Source of the DNA: an uncultured Bacteroidales bacterium
Lineage (GTDB): Bacteria; Bacteroidota; Bacteroidia; Bacteroidales; Paludibacteraceae
DNA length: 64,000 nucleotides
Assembly: GCA_900542355.1 (NCBI GenBank)
Contig: UQNE01000004.1
Coordinates: 1 to 64,000, forward strand
Reading direction: 5' to 3'
The notes below the pieces were generated by a model that saw nothing but the letters and a program-made list of their open reading frames with translations, did no database searches and was not told the origin of the DNA. Each line of letters starts with the position of its first letter. The first letter of the stretch is position 1. The translations under genes and the position numbers were made by a program. Positions 7,666-15,010 of this stretch are shown one piece after another.

Positions 7666-8400
7666 ATGAATCCTTTAGAAACAGTAGAGATTGCGCGTCG
7701 TACCATGACGCTTTTCTTTGTAGTGGACATCTCTTCGTCGATGGCAGGCACCAAGATTGGAGCCGTCAATACGGCCATTCGAGAAGTGCTGCCCGAGTTG
7801 AATAGTATCTCGGCAGACAATGCCGATGCTGGTATTCAGATGGCTTGCCTGGCATTCTCCAACGATAGCGGTTGGTGTATCACCCCCGCACCCGTGGCAA
7901 GTGTATCCTGGCGAGACCTGAATGCAGGCGGTATGACTGCCATGGGAGAGGCTTTCAAAGAACTCAATAGCAAACTGTCGCGCAGTCAGTACCTACAATC
8001 ACCTACCGGTTGTTATGCTCCCGTCATATTCCTTATGTCCGATGGTTGCCCCACCGATGACTACAAAAGCGGACTGCAACAACTCAAAGACAACAAATGG
8101 TTCCAATATGCCATTCGTGTGGCAGTAGCCATCGGCGATGATGCCGACAAAGATGTCCTTACCGAGTTTACGGGCAACCCCGAATTAGTGCTGACTGCCC
8201 ACACACCCGAGGCTCTGAAATCCATGATTCGATTCGTCAGCGTTACCAGTTCTAAGATTGGTTCCCAGAGTAGCGGTATAGGCGTAGGCAACCCCAATTC
8301 CAACAGCGCAGCACAGGTGAAACAACAGCAGATGGCACAGCAAGTGCAAGATTTTACGGCAGACAATGCTGACCTGGATGCCCTAACCGACGGCTTCTGA
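7666..8400 (+). CDS. TerY-like von Willebrand factor A domain protein
   Basis: The protein has 244 residues. A vWA domain covers about 12-190 with a complete metal-ion-dependent adhesion site: D21-x-S23-x-S25, T91 and D126 (SDGCPTDD). A Gly/Ser/Gln-rich linker (200-228) leads to an acidic tail. No signal peptide or membrane helix is present, so it is cytoplasmic, as for TerY. In TerY-P triads the vWA protein is thought to be a scaffold whose phosphorylation state is set by the kinase and PP2C partners. It stops 1 bp before the phosphatase start, which implies translational coupling. Confidence 0.9.
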   Translation: MNPLETVEIARRTMTLFFVVDISSSMAGTKIGAVNTAIREVLPELNSISADNADAGIQMACLAFSNDSGWCITPAPVASVSWRDLNAGGMTAMGEAFKELNSKLSRSQYLQSPTGCYAPVIFLMSDGCPTDDYKSGLQQLKDNKWFQYAIRVAVAIGDDADKDVLTEFTGNPELVLTAHTPEALKSMIRFVSVTSSKIGSQSSGIGVGNPNSNSAAQVKQQQMAQQVQDFTADNADLDALTDGF

Positions 8401-8401
8401 T

Positions 8402-9160
8402 ATGATGCGTACTTTTGCTCTTTCACAACTTGGAGCCTCCCATCTGCTCACCGACAAACCTTGCCAAGATGCCTCTCTATCCATAGAAACACCCGAGTAT
8501 GCAATGGCTATCGTGGCGGACGGACATGGAGGAGAAGCCTATTTCCGTAGCGACCGAGGCTCTAAAATGGCGGTAGAGGCTGCAAGAGATGTGCTGACAC
8601 TATTTCTTACATCTACCCACAACCTCTCTGTCTTTCCTACCGGCAACTGGCAACGGCAGTTGGCTTCGGCTATACTCACCGATTGGCAACAGCGCATAGA
8701 AGCCGATTATCAACAAGAGCCCTTCGACACCGATTCGCGATGGCAAAAAGCCTATGGCACTACCCTAATTGCCGTAGTTCGTACCCCTAAATACCTGCTT
8801 GGCTTGCATATCGGAGACGGGCGTTGTGTGGCAATAGATGCCCAAGGAACGGCTAAACAGCCCATCCCTTGGGATAAGCGATGCTTCCTTAATCGTACCA
8901 CTTCGATGTGCGATGTCAATGCACTCAACGAGTTCCGCTTCTGTATCCTACATAAGCACCTGCCTAAGGCTGTCTTCGTGGGAACAGACGGCGTAGAGGA
9001 TTGCTTTGCGGACAACCACGGACTGTACAACTTCTATAAGTTACTGCTACAAAACCTTTCTGCCGATTTCCGCCAAGCCGTGTATGACCTGCAAAACTAC
9101 TTGCCGCAGATGTCGCAGAAAGGCTCTAAAGACGATATCTCAATTGCCGCTATTATATGA
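8402..9160 (+). CDS. PP2C-type Ser/Thr protein phosphatase
   Basis: The protein has 252 residues covering a complete PP2C domain: CQDA near 21-24, VADGHGG at about 38-44 (metal ligands), GTTLIAVV strand, HIGDGR, FVGTDGVEDCF near 197-207 and the terminal KDDISIAAII. It is expected to hydrolyse phosphoserine/threonine in an Mn/Mg-dependent way and to oppose the kinase two genes upstream. It is cytoplasmic and nearly contiguous with the vWA gene. The triad order kinase, vWA, PP2C supports dedicated function together. Confidence 0.92.
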   Translation: MMRTFALSQLGASHLLTDKPCQDASLSIETPEYAMAIVADGHGGEAYFRSDRGSKMAVEAARDVLTLFLTSTHNLSVFPTGNWQRQLASAILTDWQQRIEADYQQEPFDTDSRWQKAYGTTLIAVVRTPKYLLGLHIGDGRCVAIDAQGTAKQPIPWDKRCFLNRTTSMCDVNALNEFRFCILHKHLPKAVFVGTDGVEDCFADNHGLYNFYKLLLQNLSADFRQAVYDLQNYLPQMSQKGSKDDISIAAII

Positions 9161-9234
9161 TAGTGTATAGTGTATTGTATTAGAATAGCCGGTATAGTAT
9201 TATGATATATGATAATAGTGTACAGTATAATCAT

Positions 9235-9705
9235 ATGATTCCATTAAACGATATTAAGCAACTAATCGATGCGTATGGTAAGGACATCTTTGCTAACCCA
9301 AGGCGTGTCCATGCCATACTTAGCGATTGGCATCCTCGGCAGAAAGTACCGTTCGATGAGGTACAAGATACTTGCCGTAAGTACCAAAAAGGAGAAATCA
9401 AACTGCCTACATCGGGCAATCCTACAGGTAATCCTACAGGCAATCCCTCTGCTTTCGCAAACATAATCGAAAAGGCGAAAAACCTCATCATATCCCATAG
9501 TAAAGCATCTGCCAAACCCGTCTATAGAATAATCGAAACGGCTATGGATACCGATTCTACAATGGCAGGCAATACCACAGCACAAAATGGAAGTACTACT
9601 GCTAAAAAAACGATGCCCGCCAAGCCCATAAAGCCCACTATCAATACCAATCCGATTGATATTAAGATAGATACTTCCAAGTCCTTCCGAGGTGGCTTTA
9701 GATAG
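9235..9705 (+). CDS. Small tail protein of the kinase/vWA/PP2C operon
   Basis: I start at the ATG at 9235 (MIPLNDIKQLIDAYGKDI), giving 156 residues; an in-frame ATG at 9202 would add 11 residues from a repetitive spacer. Residues 1-45 form a helical segment with LIDAYGKDIFANPRRVHAIL then SDWHP, a pattern that recurs in bacterial signalling proteins as a short domain of unknown function. Then comes GNPTGNPTGNPS (60-71, a 12-bp DNA repeat), a basic helix, and a Thr/Asn/Lys-rich disordered tail. It lies 74 bp after the phosphatase. A flexible adaptor or a kinase substrate are options; the long Thr/Ser-rich tail would fit the latter, by inference. Confidence 0.6.
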   Translation: MIPLNDIKQLIDAYGKDIFANPRRVHAILSDWHPRQKVPFDEVQDTCRKYQKGEIKLPTSGNPTGNPTGNPSAFANIIEKAKNLIISHSKASAKPVYRIIETAMDTDSTMAGNTTAQNGSTTAKKTMPAKPIKPTINTNPIDIKIDTSKSFRGGFR

Positions 9706-9740
9706 CAAAACCATTTGCATAATTAAGAATGCATAATGCC

Positions 9741-9776
9741 CCTAGATTTCCTAGATTTCCTAGATTCTCTAGATTC
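9741..9776. repeat. 9-bp tandem repeat (CCTAGATTT)
   Basis: Four near-perfect units lie between the end of the accessory operon and the promoter of the next gene. A partial heptamer-type repeat (9728-9738) precedes them. Confidence 0.75.
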
Positions 9777-9804
9777 CCTCCTCCTCGCAAAAAATCACAT
9801 CAGA

Positions 9805-9836
9805 TTTGCATATTTCAAAAAAAAGCAGTACTTTTG
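9805..9836 (+). promoter_or_regulatory. Bacteroidetes-type promoter
   Basis: TTTG (9805-9808), a 20-bp spacer and TACTTTTG (9829-9836) fit the housekeeping sigma consensus. It lies over the upstream in-frame ATG at 9806, so the gene must start at 9857. Confidence 0.85.
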
Positions 9837-9856
9837 TCCGTTTTTTGTTTACAATT

Positions 9857-10984
9857 ATGGTAGAAATCAAAGAAATTAGTTCAAAGTCAGATATCAAGAA
9901 GTTTATTCAGTTTGCCAACGACCTGTATAAGGATTGCCCTTACTATTGCCCGCCGTTGCTTTTTGATGAATTAAACACTTTCGATGACAAGAAGAACCCT
10001 GCCTTAGATGTTTGCTCCGAGCAGTTGTTTCTGGCGTATCGCGACGGCAAACTTGTAGGGCGTATTGCAGCACTCATCAATCGCGCTGCCAATGAGCGAT
10101 GGAAGGTAAAGCGTGTGCGTTTCGGATGGATGGATTTTATTGATGATGAAGAGGTGAGTCGCGCGTTGCTCGATGCCGTGGCAGAGTGGGGAAGAAAACA
10201 AGGGATGACGGAGATGAACGGACCGCTCGGTTTTACTGATTTTGACCACGAAGGCTTGCTTATCGAGGGCTATGAGTATCTGGCGCCGATGGCATCCCTC
10301 TACAACTATCCCTATTATGTGAACCACATGGAGCATTATGGATTGCAGAAAGAGGCCGACTGGATAGAGTTTCGTGTTACTCCCCCCGCCGAGATTCCGG
10401 AGCGATTGCAGCGATTGGCTAATATTGTACAACAGCGAAGCCATGTCCGAGTGGATAAGGTGAAAAATAGCAAGGAGTTGGTGGCTAAGTATGGTATCGA
10501 ATATATGGATGTTATCGATGCGGCCTATCAGAAACTCTACAACTTCCAACCTATGACTAAGCGACAGAAAGAATACTACCGCGATATGTACTTCCCTGTC
10601 GTGAACTTCGATTTCGTTACAATCATTGTCAATGATAAAAACGAGATTGTAGGCGTGGGAGTGGGTATGCCGGATATATCTGATGCCTTGCGCAAGTGTG
10701 GAGGTAAGTTGTTCCCCTTCGGATGGTATCATATCCTCAAAGCATTGCGTGCCAAGAAAATGGAAGTGTTCGACCTTCTGCTGATTGCTGTGCGTCCCGA
10801 CTACCAAGACCATGGCATCAATGTCTTGTTCTTTACCGACCAAATACCCTACATGAATAAGTATGGTATCAAGTATGCAGAGACTACATCGATACTCGAA
10901 ACCAATACGAAGAACCAGGCCAACTGGACACAGTTTGAGCATAAACAGCACAAACGCCGCAGGGCTTATATCAAGAGTATTTAG
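9857..10984 (+). CDS. GNAT-like N-acyltransferase family protein
   Basis: The start at ATG 9857 (MVEIKEISSKSDIKKF) is fixed by the promoter just upstream, giving 375 residues. The N-terminal half has the pattern of Bacteroidetes GNAT-like proteins: CPPLLFDELNTF, FLAYRDGKLVGRIAALIN (acetyl-CoA fold strand) and a FGWMDFIDDEEV segment. A second alpha/beta domain (about 215-340) contains ...VGVGVGMPDIS and DLLLIAVRPDYQDHGINVLFF, a typical GNAT motif A region. Substrate unknown. It is likely co-transcribed with the Fur-like gene, whose GTG overlaps this stop by 1 bp. Confidence 0.75.
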   Translation: MVEIKEISSKSDIKKFIQFANDLYKDCPYYCPPLLFDELNTFDDKKNPALDVCSEQLFLAYRDGKLVGRIAALINRAANERWKVKRVRFGWMDFIDDEEVSRALLDAVAEWGRKQGMTEMNGPLGFTDFDHEGLLIEGYEYLAPMASLYNYPYYVNHMEHYGLQKEADWIEFRVTPPAEIPERLQRLANIVQQRSHVRVDKVKNSKELVAKYGIEYMDVIDAAYQKLYNFQPMTKRQKEYYRDMYFPVVNFDFVTIIVNDKNEIVGVGVGMPDISDALRKCGGKLFPFGWYHILKALRAKKMEVFDLLLIAVRPDYQDHGINVLFFTDQIPYMNKYGIKYAETTSILETNTKNQANWTQFEHKQHKRRRAYIKSI

Positions 10985-11448
10985 TGAAACAAGACGACAC
11001 ATATAAGGCGGCATTGAACAAATTGGAAACCTATATCAAGGATAACGGTTTGCGTCATACACCCGAGCGATATACACTCCTACGCCATATATGTGCCTTA
11101 GAGCAACCCTTTGGTATCGATACCTTGGCAGCATCTTTGTCAGAAGAGGAACGAATAAGTCCTGCTACTATATACAATACAATCAATCTGTTGGTTTCGG
11201 CACAGATTTTGCATTGTATCAGTAGGCGAGACGGACGCAAGTATGCGCAGTATCAACTTACAGCACAACCCGCCGTTCGCTTTGAATTAGTTTGTACGCG
11301 CTGCGGGAGGATTTCTTCTTTTAAGGATAAGGCTATAGAGAACCTAATCCGAACGCGCAAGTACTCAAATTTTAATCTGCAAGGCTACTCCCTATATATA
11401 TACGGAGAGTGCAAGACATGCAAACGCAAATTGTTGAAAGATAAGTAG
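10984..11448 (+). CDS. Fur-family transcriptional regulator lacking the usual His ligands
   Basis: The protein has 154 residues with a GTG start overlapping the preceding stop. A winged helix lies at about 20-90 (LRHTPERYTLLRHI, SPATIYNTINLLV). Structural zinc Cys pairs C104/C107 (CTRC) and C143/C146 (CKTC) are intact. The HxH stretch that normally precedes the first CxxC reads RFELVC here, so the usual regulatory metal site seems absent. This could mean an altered ligand, or regulation by another signal; that is inference. A zinc metalloprotease gene follows 2 bp later. Confidence 0.85.
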   Translation: MKQDDTYKAALNKLETYIKDNGLRHTPERYTLLRHICALEQPFGIDTLAASLSEEERISPATIYNTINLLVSAQILHCISRRDGRKYAQYQLTAQPAVRFELVCTRCGRISSFKDKAIENLIRTRKYSNFNLQGYSLYIYGECKTCKRKLLKDK

Positions 11449-11450
11449 TT

Positions 11451-12149
11451 ATGGATTTTTTTGTAGCACATTCGTATGGCATCTATTGGGCAGTGTTTAT
11501 AGCCATAATGGTGGCGGGGTGGATAGTCTCTACTTCTTTGAATAACAAGTTTAAGCGTTATTCCAAGGTGGCACTTCCGCTTACGGGTAAGGAGGTGGCA
11601 GAGAAGATGCTGCGAGATAATGGTATCACCGATGTGCGCGTTACTTGCACCAAAGGACACCTTACCGACCATTATAACCCGGCAAACAAGACTGTCAATT
11701 TGTCAGAGGATGTCTATTCGCAGGCTAGTGTGGCTGCGGCTGCCGTGGCAGCACACGAGTGCGGACACGCAGTACAACATGCAAATGCTTATGCCCCTTT
11801 GAAGTTGCGCTCTGCCTTAGTTCCGGCTGTTGAGTTCGCCAACCGTTGGCTCACTTGGGTGCTGCTTGCAGGTATGTTGTTGCTCAATGTGTTTCCTATG
11901 CTGCTTGAGATTGGTATTGCTTTGTTTGCCATCACTACCTTGTTCGCTTTTATAACCCTTCCAGTGGAGATTAATGCCAGCAAGCGGGCTATTGCGTGGT
12001 TGCAAGAGGCAGGTATTACCACCTACGAAACGACACCTATGGTTACTTCTGCCTTGCGTAGTGCTGCCTATACTTATGTAGTGGCTGCGCTCTCATCTTT
12101 AGCAACACTGTTCTATTACATAATGATTTTCCTCGGCAGAAGAGATTAA
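11451..12149 (+). CDS. YugP-type neutral zinc metallopeptidase (membrane)
   Basis: The protein has 232 residues. Hydrophobic helices lie at about 10-28, 130-150, 153-175 and 205-225. The zinc motif HECGHAVQH (102-110: H102, E103, H106) and the preceding TDHYNP...VNLS segment match the Zn_peptidase_2 / YugP family, with the active site placed next to the membrane. The lone downstream Glu in LPVEINASKRAI may be the third zinc ligand. It is in an operon with GNAT and Fur-like genes. The physiological substrate is not known from sequence. Confidence 0.88.
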   Translation: MDFFVAHSYGIYWAVFIAIMVAGWIVSTSLNNKFKRYSKVALPLTGKEVAEKMLRDNGITDVRVTCTKGHLTDHYNPANKTVNLSEDVYSQASVAAAAVAAHECGHAVQHANAYAPLKLRSALVPAVEFANRWLTWVLLAGMLLLNVFPMLLEIGIALFAITTLFAFITLPVEINASKRAIAWLQEAGITTYETTPMVTSALRSAAYTYVVAALSSLATLFYYIMIFLGRRD

Positions 12150-12338
12150 ATAAGATAGTAGAGTAACTCGCAGAATAAACAGAGTAGTTAATCAAGTATT
12201 TTGTTTGGGATGTATATGGAGTGGAGATTATGCTTGGGTGGAGATATATGAGGAGTAGGAATATATGAAAAGTCTTATCATCAGATAGATTAGGAGTATT
12301 TTTATAAGAGAGATAGATAGGGAATAAGTACAATAATT

Positions 12339-12412
12339 GGCCCCGTAGCTTAGTTGAATAGAGTGTCAGATTCCGGTTCTGAAGGTCCTGGGTTTGAGTC
12401 CCAGCGGGGTCA
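12339..12412 (+). tRNA. tRNA-Arg (anticodon CCG)
   Basis: A full cloverleaf is seen. The acceptor GGCCCCG pairs with CGGGGTC, with one G-U pair. The anticodon stem TCAGA/TCTGA holds loop TTCCGGT, giving CCG, which decodes CGG. The T arm is CTGGG-TTTGAGT-CCCAG. The discriminator is A; CCA is not encoded. Confidence 0.95.
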
Positions 12413-12419
12413 CTAATAT

Positions 12420-12460
12420 AAAGTTGCAACTTGCTGATTTTTAGTAAGTTGCAACTTTTG
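12420..12460 (+). terminator. Rho-independent terminator after tRNA-Arg
   Basis: AAAGTTGCAACTT (12420-12432) pairs perfectly with AAGTTGCAACTTT (12446-12458) across a 13-nt loop, ending in a short T run. The arm is itself nearly palindromic. Confidence 0.85.
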
Positions 12461-12750
12461 TATATTGTTGTTTTGACGGCATTATGACGACATCTTTGAC
12501 GATATTTGAGTACTACCCGAGTCGCCTTGTCTAGGGTCGTCTTGGTCTAATCTGCTTAATAACCTATCAATAACCTATCAATAACCTATCAATAACCTAT
12601 TAATCACCTATTGATGACTCGATATGGACTCGGTATTCACATGGTATTCACACGATGATGACTACTTGAGCCGATGAGCCGCCTATTAGGTGTGGTGTTC
12701 TAAAATATAGTGTCTTAAAATAGGTTGCGCAACTGGTGAAAAGAGGGGTT
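12461..12750. other. Non-coding spacer with an 11-bp tandem array
   Basis: No gene is seen. It holds five 11-bp units at 12558-12612 and a doubled GGTATTCACA word near 12630-12652. Confidence 0.6.
12558..12612. repeat. 11-bp tandem repeat (AATAACCTATC)
   Basis: Units begin at 12558, 12569, 12580, 12591 and 12602. The first three are identical; the last two vary slightly. Confidence 0.9.
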
Positions 12751-13179
12751 CTATTTGGGGCGTTTAGCAGCGGGCAGAAGCGAGTTGATAGTGTAGGCAA
12801 GGTTTTCTTGGAAGGCCTGCGGATTGCTACGCGCATATTGGTAGCCGTTTTGGGTGAGGTCTTTGATATGGTTGCGCCTTGTTACCACCAGTCCGGTCAA
12901 GACGATATTGCATCGGCGGGCAATAGTCTGCCCGTTGGGCGAAGCCAAGTCCACCTTATAGAGTATGATGTCTCCATTGCTTACCTGCTCTTGATACTGC
13001 TTAGTGAGCAGATTCTCTGTAAGATACATCATCTGCTCACCCACATCGCTCGCCAATCGACTATCGTAGAAATAGTAGATTTGTACACTACCCGTATGAG
13101 CCAAAGGGCGTATCTTTGTGTTTGCCGTGTCGCCAAAAGAGAGCGACAAAAGCAGGAGTGCATAGTACCAGAAGTTCAT
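12751..13179 (-). CDS. Secreted thioredoxin-fold-like protein lacking active-site cysteines
   Basis: The protein has 142 residues with a probable signal peptide (about 1-19). SVQIYYFYDSR, then a helix, DIILYKVDLASPNGQTIARRCNI, then VVTRRNHIKDLT and a C-terminal helix with NPQAFQENLAYTINSLLP resemble Bacteroidetes ArsF-type nitroreductase-subunit proteins. Those carry a CxxC after the first strand; this one has SRLASD there, so redox function is probably lost. It is the last of three minus-strand envelope genes (12.75-14.9 kb). The family call is tentative. Confidence 0.55.
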   Translation of the reverse strand: MNFWYYALLLLSLSFGDTANTKIRPLAHTGSVQIYYFYDSRLASDVGEQMMYLTENLLTKQYQEQVSNGDIILYKVDLASPNGQTIARRCNIVLTGLVVTRRNHIKDLTQNGYQYARSNPQAFQENLAYTINSLLPAAKRPK

Positions 13180-13282
13180 AGTTGTTTAAGAATGGCAGGT
13201 ATTTTTATATGGTTAGATATTATAGGTGCTATAGATATTCTATATGCTCTATATGCTCTATGTATTCTATATATTCTAGATT

Positions 13283-14155
13283 TTAGTTGAGTGGAACAAA
13301 CTGATAATGAATCTGTTTGCCCATATCGACGAGCATATAAAACGCTTTTTCCTCAGGGTCGCGGCAAGTATCTACAATGATATACTCGGTGTTACCAAAA
13401 TGAGTAATTTCTCGGTGATGGTCGTGTCCGCACCAGTACATATCTACCCCATACTTACTCAGTGTATAGGTCAGTTCGTAGGTTTCCTCCATTGCATAAT
13501 TGGAGGTGTGCCCTTGCGAGTTGTCTTGCTTAAATGGGTGGGTATGGGTGAAGACGATGATATGGCGATAGCCCTCTTTTTGCTTGGTTTCCAGTAGGTT
13601 ACGCAGCCATTTCATCTGCTCGGTACCCAATGTGCCTTCTGCCGAATCGAGGCAAATAAACAGGTCGAGCAATTGGCCGTCTGCCTCATTGCGAGTGTCG
13701 AACCAATAGGCGGAAGTCTTAAAATAGTTGCGATACTCTGTCCATTGGTTGAAATAGATGTCATGGTTGCCCGGAGTGATAAACAGTGTGTCGTGGTGTG
13801 CTACTGCGGGTTCTGCTTGCAGAGTCTGATAGGCATGCGGGTAGTTGCCTTGGGCATTGATGAGGTCGCCGAGGTGTATGGCAAACGGGCAGAGGCTGTC
13901 CGATTTGTAGGCAAGCACAAACTGCTCAAGGTTGTTGTGGGTGGAGTCGATATGCGAGTCGGTGCAGACATATATCCGATAGTCGGCGGGTACGCTGAGA
14001 TGAATCTCGCCTGCCCGGGCGTTGTATTCCGTCGATTCTGCAAAGCGGGTTGCTATTTCGGGGCTTGTACCGTTGAACATACCCGGCATATCATAGTTGG
14101 GGTTGCAGCCCAGGAGTAATAGGCCGACAGCCAATAAGATAGTATTCTTTTTCAT
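13283..14155 (-). CDS. Calcineurin-like metallophosphoesterase lipoprotein
   Basis: The protein has 290 residues. MKKNTILLAVGLLLLGC gives a lipobox with Cys17. Metallophosphoesterase motifs are complete: TDSHID, HLGDLIN, TPGNHD, FTHTHP and CGHDHH. Two metals and hydrolysis of a phosphoester are expected, in the periplasm or at the cell surface. It begins 6 bp after the stop of the barrel-like gene upstream, so the two are probably one operon. The substrate cannot be read from sequence. Confidence 0.88.
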   Translation of the reverse strand: MKKNTILLAVGLLLLGCNPNYDMPGMFNGTSPEIATRFAESTEYNARAGEIHLSVPADYRIYVCTDSHIDSTHNNLEQFVLAYKSDSLCPFAIHLGDLINAQGNYPHAYQTLQAEPAVAHHDTLFITPGNHDIYFNQWTEYRNYFKTSAYWFDTRNEADGQLLDLFICLDSAEGTLGTEQMKWLRNLLETKQKEGYRHIIVFTHTHPFKQDNSQGHTSNYAMEETYELTYTLSKYGVDMYWCGHDHHREITHFGNTEYIIVDTCRDPEEKAFYMLVDMGKQIHYQFVPLN

Positions 14156-14161
14156 CGTCTG

Positions 14162-14908
14162 TTAGAACTTATAGGTGAATCCGGCGCGGAGGTACGCGCT
14201 GCAGAAAGTGGCGTTGAGGTGGAACATGCCCGTAGGTTTGCATTCGCCGCTTAGGGTTACGCGCCAATGTGGGTCGATGTCGTATCGCCCGCCGAGCATA
14301 AAAATAGGTTGCCACATACGCTCCATTTGGTAGTCGTCGATATTGGCCATACAAGCCGAGATATTCCAATTAGAGGTCTGTGGGCGGCAGAACACTTCCA
14401 GTCGATAGAGCAGGTTGAAAGGCTCGGCGTTGTAGGTCTCCTCGGTGTGCCAATCTCTGTCCCAAGTGTTCATCACGCGCCCGAACATACCTATATTGAG
14501 CGAAACATAGTCCATACGATAGCCTACCGATAAAGCCGCACAGAAATTGCCCTGCCGATTGCGGGCAATAGCGCGATATAGCACTTCGGTCTCGGCAAAT
14601 AGTTCACCTACGGGGAGGGTGAACTTAGGGCGCAGAATCAGTGTACCGGTATAGACATTGGCGGACGAGAGTTGCACATTGGTTTGCAACTCAAAATGCG
14701 GATTGATAGGCATCAGTGCCTGTATATTTAGGTTGCCGAAGTGCTCCCAAGTGCGGTTGTAGCCATATTCTGCACTTATCGACAACGCATAGCCGGCGTT
14801 GCCAAAACCGCGCAGCGAGTGTCCGTCCCGAGCCGTGTACTCTTTGGGTGCAGCCCCTGCCGATAGGGCAAAGACCACACAAGAGATAAGCAGTAAAAGT
14901 TTTTTCAT
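14162..14908 (-). CDS. Outer-membrane beta-barrel-like protein
   Basis: The protein has 248 residues with a clear signal peptide (MKKLLLLISCVVFALSAGAA). The mature part is a run of short alternating amphipathic strands with aromatic girdles and ends in AGFTYKF, with terminal Phe as in outer-membrane barrels. No named family is recognised. It leads a two- or three-gene operon with the metallophosphoesterase lipoprotein. Its upstream region is made of repeats. Confidence 0.7.
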   Translation of the reverse strand: MKKLLLLISCVVFALSAGAAPKEYTARDGHSLRGFGNAGYALSISAEYGYNRTWEHFGNLNIQALMPINPHFELQTNVQLSSANVYTGTLILRPKFTLPVGELFAETEVLYRAIARNRQGNFCAALSVGYRMDYVSLNIGMFGRVMNTWDRDWHTEETYNAEPFNLLYRLEVFCRPQTSNWNISACMANIDDYQMERMWQPIFMLGGRYDIDPHWRVTLSGECKPTGMFHLNATFCSAYLRAGFTYKF

Positions 14909-14925
14909 TCTATTCTGATAAGATA

Positions 14926-15010
14926 TAAAATAATTGTCATATAATTACGCATTATGCATTCTTCATTCTTCATTATGAATTATGCATTATGCATTATGCA
15001 TTGAATTACG
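14926..15010. repeat. Composite ATATAATT + ATTATGC heptamer repeat (B+A), copy 3 of A
   Basis: A short ATATAATT block (about 14926-14943) is followed by heptamers from 14944: ATTACGC, ATTATGC, two ATTCTTC, ATTATGA, three ATTATGC, ATTGA, ATTACG. The array supplies the TAA stop of mutS2 (15006-15008). Confidence 0.8.

Noticed and set aside
10004..11014. A 336-codon minus frame opposite the GNAT-like gene
   Set aside because: The plus strand has a promoter, an acyltransferase-like pattern and a coupled downstream gene; the minus frame has none of these.
1..12412. Integrative island bounded by tRNA-Arg
   Set aside because: No copy of the tRNA 3' end was noticed elsewhere in the window and no integrase gene is present, so the boundaries cannot be set.
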